DNA of 64,000 nt from Rossellomorea marisflavi (GTDB taxonomy: Bacteria; Bacillota; Bacilli; Bacillales; Bacillaceae_B). Each line of letters opens with the position of its first letter. The first letter of the stretch is position 1. This document shows positions 17,017 to 25,767 of the stretch, piece after piece. The position numbers and the translations under genes were made by a program. The stretch spans positions 4,154,001 to 4,218,000 of the forward strand of contig NZ_CP081870.1 of NCBI RefSeq assembly GCF_022170785.1, written 5' to 3'. The notes under the pieces are model-generated. The model ran no database searches and was not told where the DNA came from. It saw only the letters and a list, made by a program, of their open reading frames with translations.

Positions 17017-17735
17017 TCCGCCCCGCCCCCTTTTATGATTGATTCAGAGAGTTGATAGTAGTATTGGGTATCGCCAGATAAAATCAGCAAGCCCTTCCCG
17101 TTTCCTTCAACATAGATCAGCGATGAAAGACCGCTTCCCCACTTCGGCTCGACGCCACTGAGGAGATATGGGAAGCGCTCCGGTGCTTTGGACTGATTTT
17201 CATCTTCCACCGTTGATTCTCGGTACCACGACTCTCCCTCTGGCTGTGCCTCCGTCATTCCATCCAGCTGTTCAGCCAATTTCTTCTGATCAAGGCTAAC
17301 ATTCGATGCCGCAGGATGACTCTGAACAAGGGAGACCTTCTCTGGATTTGATAGATACGTAGCCGGATCATCTGATGGATAAACAATGGCACTGAGCGGA
17401 ATGGCCGCCAGTGCCATGATCGCCAGAAGAATATTCCCGGCAAACCCGAACCAGGCGAAACGGCGATACCTCTCCCATCTCCCATTTTTCCGCCTCAAGG
17501 TCAAATAAAGGATCAAAACGCCCAGTGGAAGGATCGGGATTCTGACCATGATCCCCCTCGGCTCAAATGTGTATGAAATGGTAAATACCCCTACCATGAA
17601 AACTAGGAATGCCTTCCAGAATGGAGCTTGGTTCTTCTGTCGTCTTATCATAAAAACCGCACCTATGATCAATATGCCCCATGCAATTGCGGGCATCAGC
17701 CACGATAGGACGCCCCCATTAACGTAAGTCGCCAT
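17013..17735 (-). CDS. Hypothetical polytopic membrane protein
   Basis: A 240-aa protein with four TM helices in the first ~130 residues, then a soluble C-terminal domain of about 110 residues that would lie outside. No family recognised. The start at 17735 (ATGGCG) has AGGGGG 7 nt upstream; the ATG two codons earlier is too close to it. It is the first gene of a two-gene operon with the anchored protein downstream. Confidence 0.65.
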   Translation of the reverse strand: MATYVNGGVLSWLMPAIAWGILIIGAVFMIRRQKNQAPFWKAFLVFMVGVFTISYTFEPRGIMVRIPILPLGVLILYLTLRRKNGRWERYRRFAWFGFAGNILLAIMALAAIPLSAIVYPSDDPATYLSNPEKVSLVQSHPAASNVSLDQKKLAEQLDGMTEAQPEGESWYRESTVEDENQSKAPERFPYLLSGVEPKWGSGLSSLIYVEGNGKGLLILSGDTQYYYQLSESIIKGGGAE

Positions 17736-17911
17736 GTTCATTCCCCCTATATATCTCTATAGTTACGTATATGTAGAATCTTCATCACAAACCCATCATT
17801 TCCATATTTTATCATATATTGATCTTTCATTCAGTATGAAAACATGGTTTTCCTGATTGAATTCGGCGTATTGTTGGTATACTGATTAAAAAAATGACAG
17901 GGGGCGGAAGC

Positions 17912-18580
17912 ATGTGCGGCCGTTTTTCATTGATTGAGAGTGTACATGAACTTCAACAGCAGTTCGAATTCGACTTGTCCGCCGACCTTCAGCCAAGGTT
18001 CAATATCGCCCCGAGCCAAGAGGTGTTTTCCATTATTTCAGACGGGAAGAAGCGCAGGGGTGGCACGTTGAGATGGGGGCTTGTTCCCCACTGGGCAAAG
18101 GAAGCGAAGATCGGCTATAAGATGATCAACGCACGTGCTGAAGGGATTGAAAAGAAGCCAAGCTTCAGGGAACCGTTCAAGAAGAAGCGCTGCCTGATCA
18201 TCGCTGATGGCTTCTACGAATGGAAAAAGGTCGATGACCGCAAGCAACCATACCGCTTCATCATGAAGAACGGAAAGCCCTTTGCCTTCGCGGGATTGTG
18301 GGAAACGTGGAAAAAAGGAGATGCTCCCCTTCATACGTGCACCATCATCACGACGACTCCGAATGCCGTGACAGAAGACGTCCATGACCGCATGCCCGTC
18401 ATTTTGAAACGTACGGATTACGCCAGGTGGCTGGACCCTTCCAATCATTCGGTTGACGAGCTGAAATCGCTTCTGGTCCCTTATCCGGCTGAAGAAATGG
18501 AGCTCTATGCCGTGAGCGAGCTTGTCAACTCACCGAAGAACGACGTGGCCGACGTCCTGTCTCCGCTGAATAGCTTGTAA
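17912..18580 (+). CDS. SRAP/HMCES-family protein (YedK-like)
   Basis: A 222-aa protein of the SOS-response-associated peptidase family, which forms a thiazolidine crosslink to abasic sites in single-stranded DNA and shields them. The catalytic Cys2 follows the initiator Met (MCGRFS), as the mechanism needs. Other motifs are FNIAPSQ (Asn), NARAEGI, IIADGFYEWKK (Glu) and VHDRMPVIL (His). The start at 17912 is set both by Cys2 and by GGGGGCGG upstream; an ATG six codons earlier would block the active Cys. A TATACT box lies at 17877. No LexA box seen by eye. Confidence 0.95.
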   Translation: MCGRFSLIESVHELQQQFEFDLSADLQPRFNIAPSQEVFSIISDGKKRRGGTLRWGLVPHWAKEAKIGYKMINARAEGIEKKPSFREPFKKKRCLIIADGFYEWKKVDDRKQPYRFIMKNGKPFAFAGLWETWKKGDAPLHTCTIITTTPNAVTEDVHDRMPVILKRTDYARWLDPSNHSVDELKSLLVPYPAEEMELYAVSELVNSPKNDVADVLSPLNSL

Positions 18581-18586
18581 ATACGA

Positions 18587-18612
18587 AGAAGCACGGGAAT
18601 CCCCGTGCTTCG
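18587..18612. terminator. Bidirectional terminator
   Basis: AAGCACGGG/CCCGTGCTT stem between the convergent YedK-like and MFS genes. The T run is short in both directions. Confidence 0.7.
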
Positions 18613-18618
18613 TTTGCA

Positions 18619-19797
18619 TTATTCGAGTTTCCCCTTACTTGCACCGATCCCGACAAAGAGCTGGATCAGGGTCAGGAGCATGAGCAGGATGAATGGAATC
18701 GTCCAATTGGCGGACAGGTCATGTAGGTAACCGAAGAACACGGGACCCACTGCCGCCAATAAGTAACCCATGGATTGGGCCATACCAGACAATCCGGCCG
18801 CCTGGGCGCTGTCTGTTGTCCTCAGGACGAAGAACATCATGGCGAGGCCGAACATCGTTCCGATGCCGACCCCGATCAGGAGGACAGATAACACGGTCAG
18901 GAAGCCTGTGATCAACCCGATCAATCCAAGGAACAGAAGGATGACAGACCCAATCGTCAACCACCTTTGATCACTCATCTTCTCTGCTACGACGGGGATG
19001 ATGAACGTCATGGGGATGATCGCCATCTGAAGCGTCGACACGACCCAACCTGCCTCATTGAGGGTATACCCCTGGTCATGAAGGATGGCCGGAAGCCAGG
19101 TAAGAAGGGTGTAAAACATGAAGGACTGGATACCCATGAAGACCGTGACATGCCAGGCCTTCAGAGAGTTCCACATACGTACCTTCACCGCCGGAGGCTC
19201 GATCATCTTTTCTTTTTTGACTGATTTCAATAAGAAGCTCCATAGGATGACCGAGAGCACGGCAAGGATGGCCCAAACCCCGAGTGAAGCGCGCCAGCCA
19301 AGGGAGCTTGACTGGGCAAGTGGGACACTGACGCCTGATGCCAGGCTCCCGAAGACGTTCATGGAAATCCCGTAGACTCCCGTGATCAATCCGACCTTCA
19401 TGGGGAACGACTTTTTCACCAGGGCCGGCATGAGTACGTTACAGATGGCAATGGCGATCCCGACAAGACCGGTGCCGACGAAAAGCCAGCTGCCATGGGG
19501 GAAGACGCGCAGGACCATGCCTGCAAGCAATACGATAAGAGCCGCATAAATGACCGGTTCGAGCCCAAACTTCAGGGAAAGTCTTGGCGCAAACGGTGAA
19601 AAAAGGGCAAAGGCGATAAGTGGGATGGTCATGATGCTCCCCGCCACAGCGTTAGAAAAATGGAAGTCCCCTTGGATCAATGGGATGAGCGGTCCAACAG
19701 AGGTGATCGGAGCCCTCAGATTCATGGCGATGAAGATCACTCCGATGACGGCTATCCAGCCCGCCTGTTGTTGCTTTGCTTCTTGCATACGGTTCAC
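18619..19797 (-). CDS. CynX/NimT-family MFS transporter
   Basis: A 392-aa permease with 12 predicted TM segments. The motif MNLRAPITSVGPLIPLI in TM1 and PALVKKSFP after TM4 are typical of the CynX/NimT branch (cyanate, 2-nitroimidazole and related small anions or nitro compounds; B. subtilis YycB). It starts at GTG 19797, overlapping the GntR stop (GTGA), or at ATG 19788. It is co-transcribed with the GntR regulator, which probably senses the transported compound. Confidence 0.88.
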   Translation of the reverse strand: MNRMQEAKQQQAGWIAVIGVIFIAMNLRAPITSVGPLIPLIQGDFHFSNAVAGSIMTIPLIAFALFSPFAPRLSLKFGLEPVIYAALIVLLAGMVLRVFPHGSWLFVGTGLVGIAIAICNVLMPALVKKSFPMKVGLITGVYGISMNVFGSLASGVSVPLAQSSSLGWRASLGVWAILAVLSVILWSFLLKSVKKEKMIEPPAVKVRMWNSLKAWHVTVFMGIQSFMFYTLLTWLPAILHDQGYTLNEAGWVVSTLQMAIIPMTFIIPVVAEKMSDQRWLTIGSVILLFLGLIGLITGFLTVLSVLLIGVGIGTMFGLAMMFFVLRTTDSAQAAGLSGMAQSMGYLLAAVGPVFFGYLHDLSANWTIPFILLMLLTLIQLFVGIGASKGKLE

Positions 19798-20489
19798 TTC
19801 TTTCTGTTATGTTCACTGGCGTTGACTTGATCAATCAGCGTCCCAAGATACTTTTTGACGCATTCGGACGCTTTCACAGGGTCCTGCGCCTCTATGGCTG
19901 ATAGAAGCTCTGTGTGCATCCTGATATCTTCCTGATTCAAGTCGTTCAGGTCAATAAGGTTATAGATTGATTGATGGACAGAATCGATGATGGAGTCATA
20001 CATCTCCATAAACATCGAGTTTCCTGATGCACGAATAACCGCTTGGTGGAACGCACTATCATGCCGGACGAATGACGAGGCTTTTCCCTCTTCAGCGGAT
20101 TTCTTCCACAAAGCCAGGAGGCCGCGCATTTCCCCAACCTGTTCGTCCGTCCTTCTCAGGGCTGCCTTTTCAGCTGCCTCCCGTTCGAGGGCCAGCCTCA
20201 GCTCAAGGACCTCCACCAAATCGCCTGCTCTCATCCGTTTACGAAGGGCACGGTCAAGGCCGCTGTGACTCTTCACGGTGGTTCCGATTCCCTGTCTCGT
20301 TTCCAGATATCCGGCGTGAACAAGGGATCGGATGGCTTCCCGAAGGGTATTGCGGCTGATCCCCAGGGTGTCCATCAGGACCGGTTCCGGCGGAATCTTC
20401 TCACCAATCGGCCACTCCCCGCTCTCAAGAAGTTGTTCAAGCTGATTCAGTGCCTGCTCCGTCAATGTTTTTGATTGCACCTTTTCCAT
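19794..20489 (-). CDS. GntR-family regulator, FadR subfamily
   Basis: A 231-aa regulator. The winged helix is at residues ~8-75 (GISRNTLREAIRSLVHAGYLETRQG). The FCD ligand domain (about 90-215) has the helical metal/acid-binding pattern with Asp in VRHDSAFHQAV and His in HTELLSAIEA. It is the first gene of an operon with the MFS gene and likely controls it. GGGG lies 12 nt from the ATG. A strong terminator ends the opposite arsC operon nearby. Confidence 0.9.
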   Translation of the reverse strand: MEKVQSKTLTEQALNQLEQLLESGEWPIGEKIPPEPVLMDTLGISRNTLREAIRSLVHAGYLETRQGIGTTVKSHSGLDRALRKRMRAGDLVEVLELRLALEREAAEKAALRRTDEQVGEMRGLLALWKKSAEEGKASSFVRHDSAFHQAVIRASGNSMFMEMYDSIIDSVHQSIYNLIDLNDLNQEDIRMHTELLSAIEAQDPVKASECVKKYLGTLIDQVNASEHNRKK

Positions 20490-20545
20490 AATGATCTGAC
20501 CCCTTTTAAAGGTAGGATGATTGGTTCATTGGATGAGTATAACAT

Positions 20546-20592
20546 AAAAAGAAGCGCAGGAGCGGTTGAAAAAACCGCTCCTGCGCTTCTTT
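20546..20592. terminator. Terminator of the arsRBC operon
   Basis: A long stem (AAGCGCAGGAGCGGTT / AACCGCTCCTGCGCTT) with A run before and T run after works in both directions. Confidence 0.9.
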
Positions 20593-20595
20593 TTG

Positions 20596-21015
20596 TTATT
20601 CTCCTGTACGGGCGAAACGCTCGATACGTTCTCCGATTTCATCCCGTACTCGCTGGAAGAATGCCCATTTTTCTTCTTCAGATCCTGTTGCCTTGGCCGG
20701 ATCGTCAAAGCCCCAGTGTTCACGTTTTACGGTAGGCGGTGTCACAGGACACTTATCTGCCGCATCCCCGCATAGGGTCACGACAAGATCCGCTGAATTC
20801 ATGATGGCCGGATCAATGATATCAGATGTTTGATTCGAGATATCAATATCCGCTTCCTTCATCGCCTTTACAGCATTGGGATTCAAGCCATGGGCTTCGA
20901 TTCCTGCACTGTAGACGTTCCACTCGTCTCCCAGGTGTTTTTTTGCCCAGCCTTCAGCCATCTGGCTGCGGCATGAATTTCCTGTACATAAAAAGTAAAT
21001 GGTTTTCTTTGACAT
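20596..21015 (-). CDS. arsC: Arsenate reductase, thioredoxin-coupled
   Basis: A 139-aa cytosolic enzyme that reduces arsenate to arsenite. It has the LMW-phosphatase-like P-loop CTGNSCR with nucleophile Cys10 and Arg16, and the shuttle cysteines Cys82 and Cys89 in [10 protein letters not shown]. These are all the redox residues of the S. aureus pI258 / B. subtilis class. AAGGAGAG precedes the ATG by 9 nt. It is the last gene of arsR-arsB-arsC; the arsenite it makes leaves through ArsB. Confidence 0.97.
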   Translation of the reverse strand: MSKKTIYFLCTGNSCRSQMAEGWAKKHLGDEWNVYSAGIEAHGLNPNAVKAMKEADIDISNQTSDIIDPAIMNSADLVVTLCGDAADKCPVTPPTVKREHWGFDDPAKATGSEEEKWAFFQRVRDEIGERIERFARTGE

Positions 21016-21048
21016 GGTGCGTCTCTCCTTACAACGAGTAGTGTGATT

Positions 21049-22347
21049 TTATAGGATCAGTAACCAGAGATACAGTCCGACCAGGGTAATGAACAGGGTC
21101 GGGATCGTCAGGATGATACCTGTTTTGAAGTATGTTCCCCAAGAGATCTTCACGCCCTTAAGGGACAATACATGAAGCCATAGCAAGGTGGCGAGGGAAC
21201 CGATTGGGGTGATCTTCGGCCCCAGGTCAGAGCCGATGACATTCGCATAAATCAAGGCTTCCCGGATGACCCCCGTCGTATTCGTATCCGATATGGCAAT
21301 CGCGTCAATCATCACCGTCGGCATATTATTCATGACGGAGGAAAGGATGGCCGCAATGAAGCCCATTCCGATCGTTGCCGCAAACAGCCCTTGGTCCGCC
21401 GTAGCCTGGATGGCATCGGAAAGGATATCAGTGAGACCTGCGTTGCGAAGTCCATATACCACCACATACATCCCGATCGAGAAGAACACGATGGCCCATG
21501 GCGCACCCTTGATGACCGTCTTCGTGTTCACCACGGGACTTCGTTTCGCCATGATCAGGAAAAAGATTGCGACGATCCCCGCTACGATGGAGACGGGAAT
21601 CCCGATGAATTCGCTGACGAAATAGCCCGCAAGCAAAACAGCCAGGACCACCCACGACAGCTTGAACATTTTCTCATCTTTGATGGCGTCCACCGGTTTT
21701 TTCAGCTGGGACACATCATATTTCCCCGGGATGCTCTTTCGGAAGAAGAGATAGAGAACCAGTATGCTTGCTCCAAGGGAGAAGAAGTTCGGGATGATCA
21801 TGCGTGAAGCATATTCCACGAATCCGATGTTGAAGTAGTCTGCCGATACTATGTTGACCAGATTGCTCACCACAAGGGGAAGCGATGTAGTATCCGCAAT
21901 GAATCCACTCGCCATGATGAAAGGAAATACGAGCTTCTCATTAAAGTTGAGATTCCTAACCATCGCCAAGACGATAGGCGTCAGAATCAATGCCGCTCCG
22001 TCATTTGCAAATAAGGCTGCCACCACGGCCCCTAAAAGCGAAACGTAGATGAACATGCGGACCCCGCTACCCTTGGCCGCTTTGGCCATATGAAGGGCTG
22101 CCCATTCAAAGAACCCGATTTCATCGAGAATGAGTGATATCAGGATGATGGCAATGAAGGTCAGGGTAGCGTTCCATACAATCGATGTAACATCGATGAC
22201 ATCACTGAATGTGACCACTCCCAAGAGCAGAGCCAAGATTGCACCGCCGCAGGCAGACCAGCCGATCGACAAGCCCTTCGGCTGCCATATGACCAGCACC
22301 AGTGTGATCAGGAAAATCACCGATGCCAATATTACTTCTGTCAACAT
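21049..22347 (-). CDS. arsB: Arsenite efflux permease ArsB
   Basis: A 432-aa polytopic membrane protein with about 12 TM helices, length and sequence typical of ArsB (ion transporter superfamily, not ACR3). It exports arsenite or antimonite with the proton motive force. [12 protein letters not shown] and [13 protein letters not shown] are typical of the conserved half-site loops. AGGAGG lies 5 nt upstream. It sits 10 bp after arsR and 33 bp before arsC. Confidence 0.95.
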   Translation of the reverse strand: MLTEVILASVIFLITLVLVIWQPKGLSIGWSACGGAILALLLGVVTFSDVIDVTSIVWNATLTFIAIILISLILDEIGFFEWAALHMAKAAKGSGVRMFIYVSLLGAVVAALFANDGAALILTPIVLAMVRNLNFNEKLVFPFIMASGFIADTTSLPLVVSNLVNIVSADYFNIGFVEYASRMIIPNFFSLGASILVLYLFFRKSIPGKYDVSQLKKPVDAIKDEKMFKLSWVVLAVLLAGYFVSEFIGIPVSIVAGIVAIFFLIMAKRSPVVNTKTVIKGAPWAIVFFSIGMYVVVYGLRNAGLTDILSDAIQATADQGLFAATIGMGFIAAILSSVMNNMPTVMIDAIAISDTNTTGVIREALIYANVIGSDLGPKITPIGSLATLLWLHVLSLKGVKISWGTYFKTGIILTIPTLFITLVGLYLWLLIL

Positions 22348-22357
22348 AATTCCTCCT

Positions 22358-22705
22358 CTAGCAGGTTGCGTTCTCGCCCCTGCATCTCAATTGTTGAAGT
22401 ACCTCATCGCTGTCGGGAATTTGTTGAAGGATCAGCTGGATCAATTCATGTTCCGGACACGCGGCATTTAATGAAAAATAGCGCCACTGACCCCTTCGTT
22501 CTTCATTCACATAGTCGGCAATCTTCAGCTTTTTCAAATGCTGGCTGATGGACGGCTGACTCACTTCAAACATATCCACGAACTGACAGACACAATAATC
22601 ATCCGAGCTCAACAGCTTCATCATCATCAGGCGCGTCGGGTCACCAAGCGTCTTCATACAAGCCGAAACCCTCTTTGCATCCATAGCTGCTATCGTAGTC
22701 AACAC
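22358..22705 (-). CDS. arsR: Arsenical-resistance repressor ArsR
   Basis: A 115-aa winged-helix repressor released by As(III). Metal-binding cysteines form a C-V-C pair ([12 protein letters not shown]), next to helix alpha-3, then the recognition helix in [13 protein letters not shown] and a wing ERRGQWRYF. Further Cys near the C-terminus (ENATC) is not usually conserved. The GTG at 22705 has GGGAGG 6 nt upstream; TTG codons at 22708 or 22702 are alternatives. It autoregulates arsRBC through the operator at 22741-22785. Confidence 0.95.
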   Translation of the reverse strand: MLTTIAAMDAKRVSACMKTLGDPTRLMMMKLLSSDDYCVCQFVDMFEVSQPSISQHLKKLKIADYVNEERRGQWRYFSLNAACPEHELIQLILQQIPDSDEVLQQLRCRGENATC

Positions 22706-22740
22706 CAATCCCCTCCCTGCACATTCATTTGTATGTACGA

Positions 22741-22785
22741 ATTATATAATGAACCACTTATATAATCAACGACTTATATAAAAAC
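22741..22785 (-). promoter_or_regulatory. arsR promoter and operator
   Basis: On the minus strand TTGATT (22764-22769), 17 bp, TATAAT (22741-22746). Three TATATAA-like segments spaced along it form imperfect inverted repeats that overlap both boxes, a typical ArsR layout. Confidence 0.75.
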
Positions 22786-22790
22786 GCATA

Positions 22791-22835
22791 GGGACGGTTC
22801 CGATGCGACACCTTTTGTCGCATCGGAACCGTCCC
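22791..22835. terminator. Perfect 20-bp inverted repeat after the flavoprotein gene
   Basis: Arms GGGACGGTTCCGATGCGACA and its complement with a 5-nt loop, between the arsO-like stop and the arsR promoter. It is a likely terminator for the arsN1-arsO operon, with a short T run further on. The GGGGAC start resembles the hairpin at 36984-37033. Confidence 0.7.
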
Positions 22836-22856
22836 CGTGTTTCAGTGTTTCATCAC

Positions 22857-24158
22857 TCAGCTGCAGGAGCTTGATGCACTGCAGGAAGACGCTGTTGTGG
22901 CCGGTTTTGAAAAGGTCACACTGCATACGCCGGTTTCAGGGAGTTCCAGTTCCACTTTCGAGGCGGCCTCTTCGTCTTGGCTTATGTGTGCCACCACAGA
23001 CCTTACTTGCTCATACCCGGTTGCCATGAGGAATGTAGGAGCCCTGCCATAGCTCTTTGCTCCGACAATGTAGAAGTTTTTTTCCGGCTGACTGAGTTCC
23101 TTCTCACCATGCGGTCTTACTGTCCCGCAGCTATGGACGTTCGGATCAATGAGAGGAGCGAGGGCTTTCACACTTTCTGTCGCTTCATCGATCGCCGTCC
23201 GCAGTTCGCTGAAAATGCTGCGGTCCGGGCGATTGCCCGTGCTGACGATCATTTCATCCACTCCTTTGATTTCAGTTGTGGAATTCTTGATGATCAACGT
23301 TCCATCATCAGCAGACCTCACTTGCTCGATCTTGAATCCTTCATATACTTGGACGATGCCGGAATCGACGAGGCGATGGATGCGGCTCCCTAGTTCTCCC
23401 CTGGCAGCAAGAGCGTCTTTCTCCTCACCACCGTAAGCCTCACGGACGCTTTTCTTACGGATGATCCAGACAATTCCCGTTTCAGGGTATGCTTCTTTCA
23501 GTGTTGCCAGTTCAAGGAGGGCATTAATGGCGGAGTGCCCGCTCCCGACAACAGCCACATTTTTTCCGGAGTACCGTTCACGATGTTTACCCGTCACATC
23601 CGGCATGCCATAGAATGATCGTTCGTTGGCACGTCGCTCACCGGAAAGCCAGACACCATCTGAATTGGCCGGGTTCGGGTTCCCCCAGGTCCCCGTAGCA
23701 TCGATGACGGCCTGCGCTTCAACCTTGGAGACTTCCCCGTCACGCTCGACGTAGAGGACAAACGGGACTTCATCACGGCCTGCCGTCTTCATCTTATCGC
23801 GATCTTTCTTGCTGATTGACAAAACCTTTGCATTCAGTTCAAGATAAGGCTTTATCCCAACGGTCTCAGAAAGGGGGATGAGGTAGTCATCGACCAGCTC
23901 CCGTCCTGTCGGCAGCGCTTCGAGATCCGGCTCCTGCCACCCTTGGCGTTTTAACAGCTCCACTGATTTTTTATCCATGTTATACCTCCAAGGTGAGAAG
24001 AGGCGGATATGTTCCCACGTCTTGATATTCGCTCCGACCGCTTCTCCTGCTTCAAATAGGACAAACGGTTGACCGTAACTGATAAGATGAGCGGCAACTG
24101 CCAATCCGACTGGTCCCGCTCCGATGATGGCAACTGGTAATTGAGATGATTGGTTCAT
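22857..24158 (-). CDS. FAD/NAD(P)-binding monooxygenase-like protein (ArsO-like)
   Basis: A 433-aa flavoprotein with an N-terminal FAD Rossmann motif (GAGPVGLAVAAHL), a second NAD(P) motif (VVGSGHSAINALLEL) and a late ATGYEQVRSVV motif, as in flavin-containing monooxygenase or thioredoxin-reductase-like enzymes. Similar proteins in arsenic operons are called ArsO, but their reaction is not settled. The C-terminal ~25 residues include four Cys (TGVCSV and SSCSASSSCS), which could bind As(III) or pair as disulphides; this is inference. It overlaps the ArsN1-like gene by 4 bp and shares its promoter. Confidence 0.85.
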   Translation of the reverse strand: MNQSSQLPVAIIGAGPVGLAVAAHLISYGQPFVLFEAGEAVGANIKTWEHIRLFSPWRYNMDKKSVELLKRQGWQEPDLEALPTGRELVDDYLIPLSETVGIKPYLELNAKVLSISKKDRDKMKTAGRDEVPFVLYVERDGEVSKVEAQAVIDATGTWGNPNPANSDGVWLSGERRANERSFYGMPDVTGKHRERYSGKNVAVVGSGHSAINALLELATLKEAYPETGIVWIIRKKSVREAYGGEEKDALAARGELGSRIHRLVDSGIVQVYEGFKIEQVRSADDGTLIIKNSTTEIKGVDEMIVSTGNRPDRSIFSELRTAIDEATESVKALAPLIDPNVHSCGTVRPHGEKELSQPEKNFYIVGAKSYGRAPTFLMATGYEQVRSVVAHISQDEEAASKVELELPETGVCSVTFSKPATTASSCSASSSCS

Positions 24159-24664
24159 AATTCTTTCTCCTTTTGGTTAGTTGGTAGAATTTTTTCCATG
24201 ATCATGACATCGACAAATTTCCCATCCAGTATTCCTTGATCCTTAAAGATTCCCACTTCCCGGTATCCACGTTTCCTGTAGAGCCCTTGCCCCAGGGTAT
24301 TAAACGGGAAGGTGAAGAGGACAAGTTTGTGAAACTGTTTTTTGGCCGCTTCCTCCTCCAGGTTCCTCAGAAGCTGCCCGCCGATCCCTTGCCCTCTTGC
24401 TCCCCGCCTGATATAAACTGACAACTCGCCCACCCCGGCGTAGGCCGCACGCGGGCTGTACGGTTGAATACTTGCATATCCGTTGATTCCACCCATTCCT
24501 TCAGAAACCAGTACGATGTATCGACCCGTATGACTTTGAAACCATTGGTTTATGTAGACTGCGTCTTTTTGATCTGTTTCCAGCGTGGCAATCCGGTCTT
24601 CAATCCCCTCGTTGTATATCGACAGGATCGCTGGTAGGTCCTTTTCTGTAGCATGACGAATCAC
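24155..24664 (-). CDS. arsN1: GNAT acetyltransferase, ArsN1-like (arsinothricin/phosphinothricin type)
   Basis: A 169-aa GNAT enzyme. It has the N-terminal IYNEGIEDRIATLET segment shared with phosphinothricin and arsinothricin N-acetyltransferases, the GELSVYIRRGARGQGIG acetyl-CoA loop, and YRKRGYREVG near the end. The known ArsN1 reaction acetylates the alpha-amino group of arsinothricin, an arsenic antibiotic. The GTG at 24664 is chosen because GGAGGTGG lies 5-8 nt upstream; the ATG at 24691 has no such site and lies in the operator. It is first in the operon with the flavoprotein, under the MarR operator at 24691. Confidence 0.85.
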   Translation of the reverse strand: MIRHATEKDLPAILSIYNEGIEDRIATLETDQKDAVYINQWFQSHTGRYIVLVSEGMGGINGYASIQPYSPRAAYAGVGELSVYIRRGARGQGIGGQLLRNLEEEAAKKQFHKLVLFTFPFNTLGQGLYRKRGYREVGIFKDQGILDGKFVDVMIMEKILPTNQKEKEL

Positions 24665-24690
24665 TCCACCACCTCCATTTGAATTGGTCA

Positions 24691-24713
24691 TTTATTGACT
24701 TTATCAACTATTA
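24691..24713 (-). promoter_or_regulatory. Second MarR operator, in front of arsN1
   Basis: TTTATTGA-cttta-TCAACTATTA is an imperfect copy of the palindrome at 25217-25253, with the same 5-bp centre and the TCAACTATT half. It lies 27-50 bp before the arsN1 start, beyond its ribosome binding site. Confidence 0.65.
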
Positions 24714-24736
24714 GCCCGAAAGCAACACCACTCCCA

Positions 24737-25192
24737 TCAAGTGGCGCAGCTTCCATTTCCTCCGTTCTGGCGCATAGCCGAGAGGAGGAAACTCATACTT
24801 TCCATGACCTGATCGTGTTTTGCCGGATCTATGAACTGAAAAATATTCCCGATGTATTGGAGCATCTGACCAGCAATTTCGTCCGCTTTTTCTTCACCTG
24901 CATCTGTCAGGGCAAGGAGCACGTAGCGCCGGTCTTTTGGATCGGCTGTCCGGGAAAGGAGCTCCATTTCTACAAGCTTGTTTACTTGTTTGCTTAGCAT
25001 ACCCGTATCCATCACCAGCTTTTGAGCCAGCGTTTGAAGGGAGATAGCAGGGCTTTTCTGAAGCTCATACACAATATGACTTTGCGTGACCGTGATTCCG
25101 CAGCAGTCGGATCCATCTCGTTGCAATAATCCGAAATCCCTGACAAGCTGCTGAAGCATTTCGCGCATCTCACTCTGCTTTTCTTTATTCAT
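24737..25192 (-). CDS. MarR-family regulator with Cys-Cys motif
   Basis: A 151-aa winged-helix regulator (helix-turn-helix around LQTLAQKLVMDTGMLSKQVNK, shown in part; wing DPKDRRYVLLALT). It carries a Cys-Cys pair near residue 30 (GSDCCGITVTQSH) and a Cys three residues from the end (GSCAT). These could form a thiolate site for As(III), by analogy with other arsenical sensors; that is inference. The ATG at 25192 has AAGGAAG 8 nt upstream; the TTG at 25225 lies in the operator and is rejected. It faces the GNAT gene across a shared palindrome. Confidence 0.88.
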   Translation of the reverse strand: MNKEKQSEMREMLQQLVRDFGLLQRDGSDCCGITVTQSHIVYELQKSPAISLQTLAQKLVMDTGMLSKQVNKLVEMELLSRTADPKDRRYVLLALTDAGEEKADEIAGQMLQYIGNIFQFIDPAKHDQVMESMSFLLSAMRQNGGNGSCAT

Positions 25193-25216
25193 AGAATCAC
25201 TTCCTTGCTTACATGA

Positions 25217-25253
25217 TAATACCAATAGTTGATTAAGTCAACTATTGGTATTA
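25217..25253. promoter_or_regulatory. Divergent MarR operator
   Basis: Perfect 16-bp arms TAATACCAATAGTTGA / TCAACTATTGGTATTA with a 5-bp centre. On the minus strand TTGACT-17-TATCAT is a promoter for the MarR gene; on the plus strand TTGATT-17-TATTCT may serve the GNAT gene. Both overlap the palindrome. Confidence 0.85.
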
Positions 25254-25329
25254 TTCTTTTTCTTTTTTTGAAAATAGTCTACTATTTATGTGTGAAACAA
25301 TCCTATTTCCTAGAAAGGACGGCGGCATA

Positions 25330-25764
25330 ATGTCATCACTAACGATTCTCACCAAAGAAAAACTGACTGATTGCATCCACCTGTACATCGATGTATTCAA
25401 TTCTCCGCCCTGGAACGAAACATGGACCGTGGAGTCGGCATCGGAACGGCTGTCGGACCTCCTGAGCACACCAAAGTTCCGCGGTTATACCCAGCACATT
25501 GATGGAAAGCCCGCCGGCTTCATTGCAGGGAATGCCAAAAGGACATCAAAAGGGATGACCTTCTATATCGCAGAGCTTTGCGTCGACCCATCCATCCAGG
25601 GAAAAGGAATTGGATCCACGCTCCTCTCTCACTTGGAAAGGGAACTGAACCGTGAAGGAATTGAGTCGATCTACCTCCTCACCTCTCCGGGATCTCCTGC
25701 GGAAGGATTTTATGAACGGCACTCCTTCACAAAGAATGACACCAGGATCGTCATGCATAAATGA
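25330..25764 (+). CDS. GNAT-family acetyltransferase
   Basis: A 144-aa cytoplasmic GNAT enzyme with the acetyl-CoA motif VDPSIQGKGIGSTLL and a C-terminal GFYERHSF. It differs from the ArsN1-like protein, and the substrate is unknown. The ATG at 25330 follows AAAGGACGG; an in-frame ATG at 25288 lacks a site. It is divergent from the MarR gene across the palindrome, so it may belong to the arsenical regulon. Confidence 0.85.
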   Translation: MSSLTILTKEKLTDCIHLYIDVFNSPPWNETWTVESASERLSDLLSTPKFRGYTQHIDGKPAGFIAGNAKRTSKGMTFYIAELCVDPSIQGKGIGSTLLSHLERELNREGIESIYLLTSPGSPAEGFYERHSFTKNDTRIVMHK

Positions 25765-25767
25765 AAG

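Noticed and set aside
22791-22835. CRISPR-like or phage repeat
   Set aside because: A single perfect hairpin with a 5-nt loop and no repeat-spacer array.
24665-24691. Upstream ATG of the ArsN1-like gene
   Set aside because: No ribosome binding site and it falls in the operator; the GTG at 24664 has GGAGGTGG.
25193-25225. TTG start of the MarR gene in the palindrome
   Set aside because: The ATG at 25192 has a better-spaced AAGGAAG, and the TTG lies within the operator.
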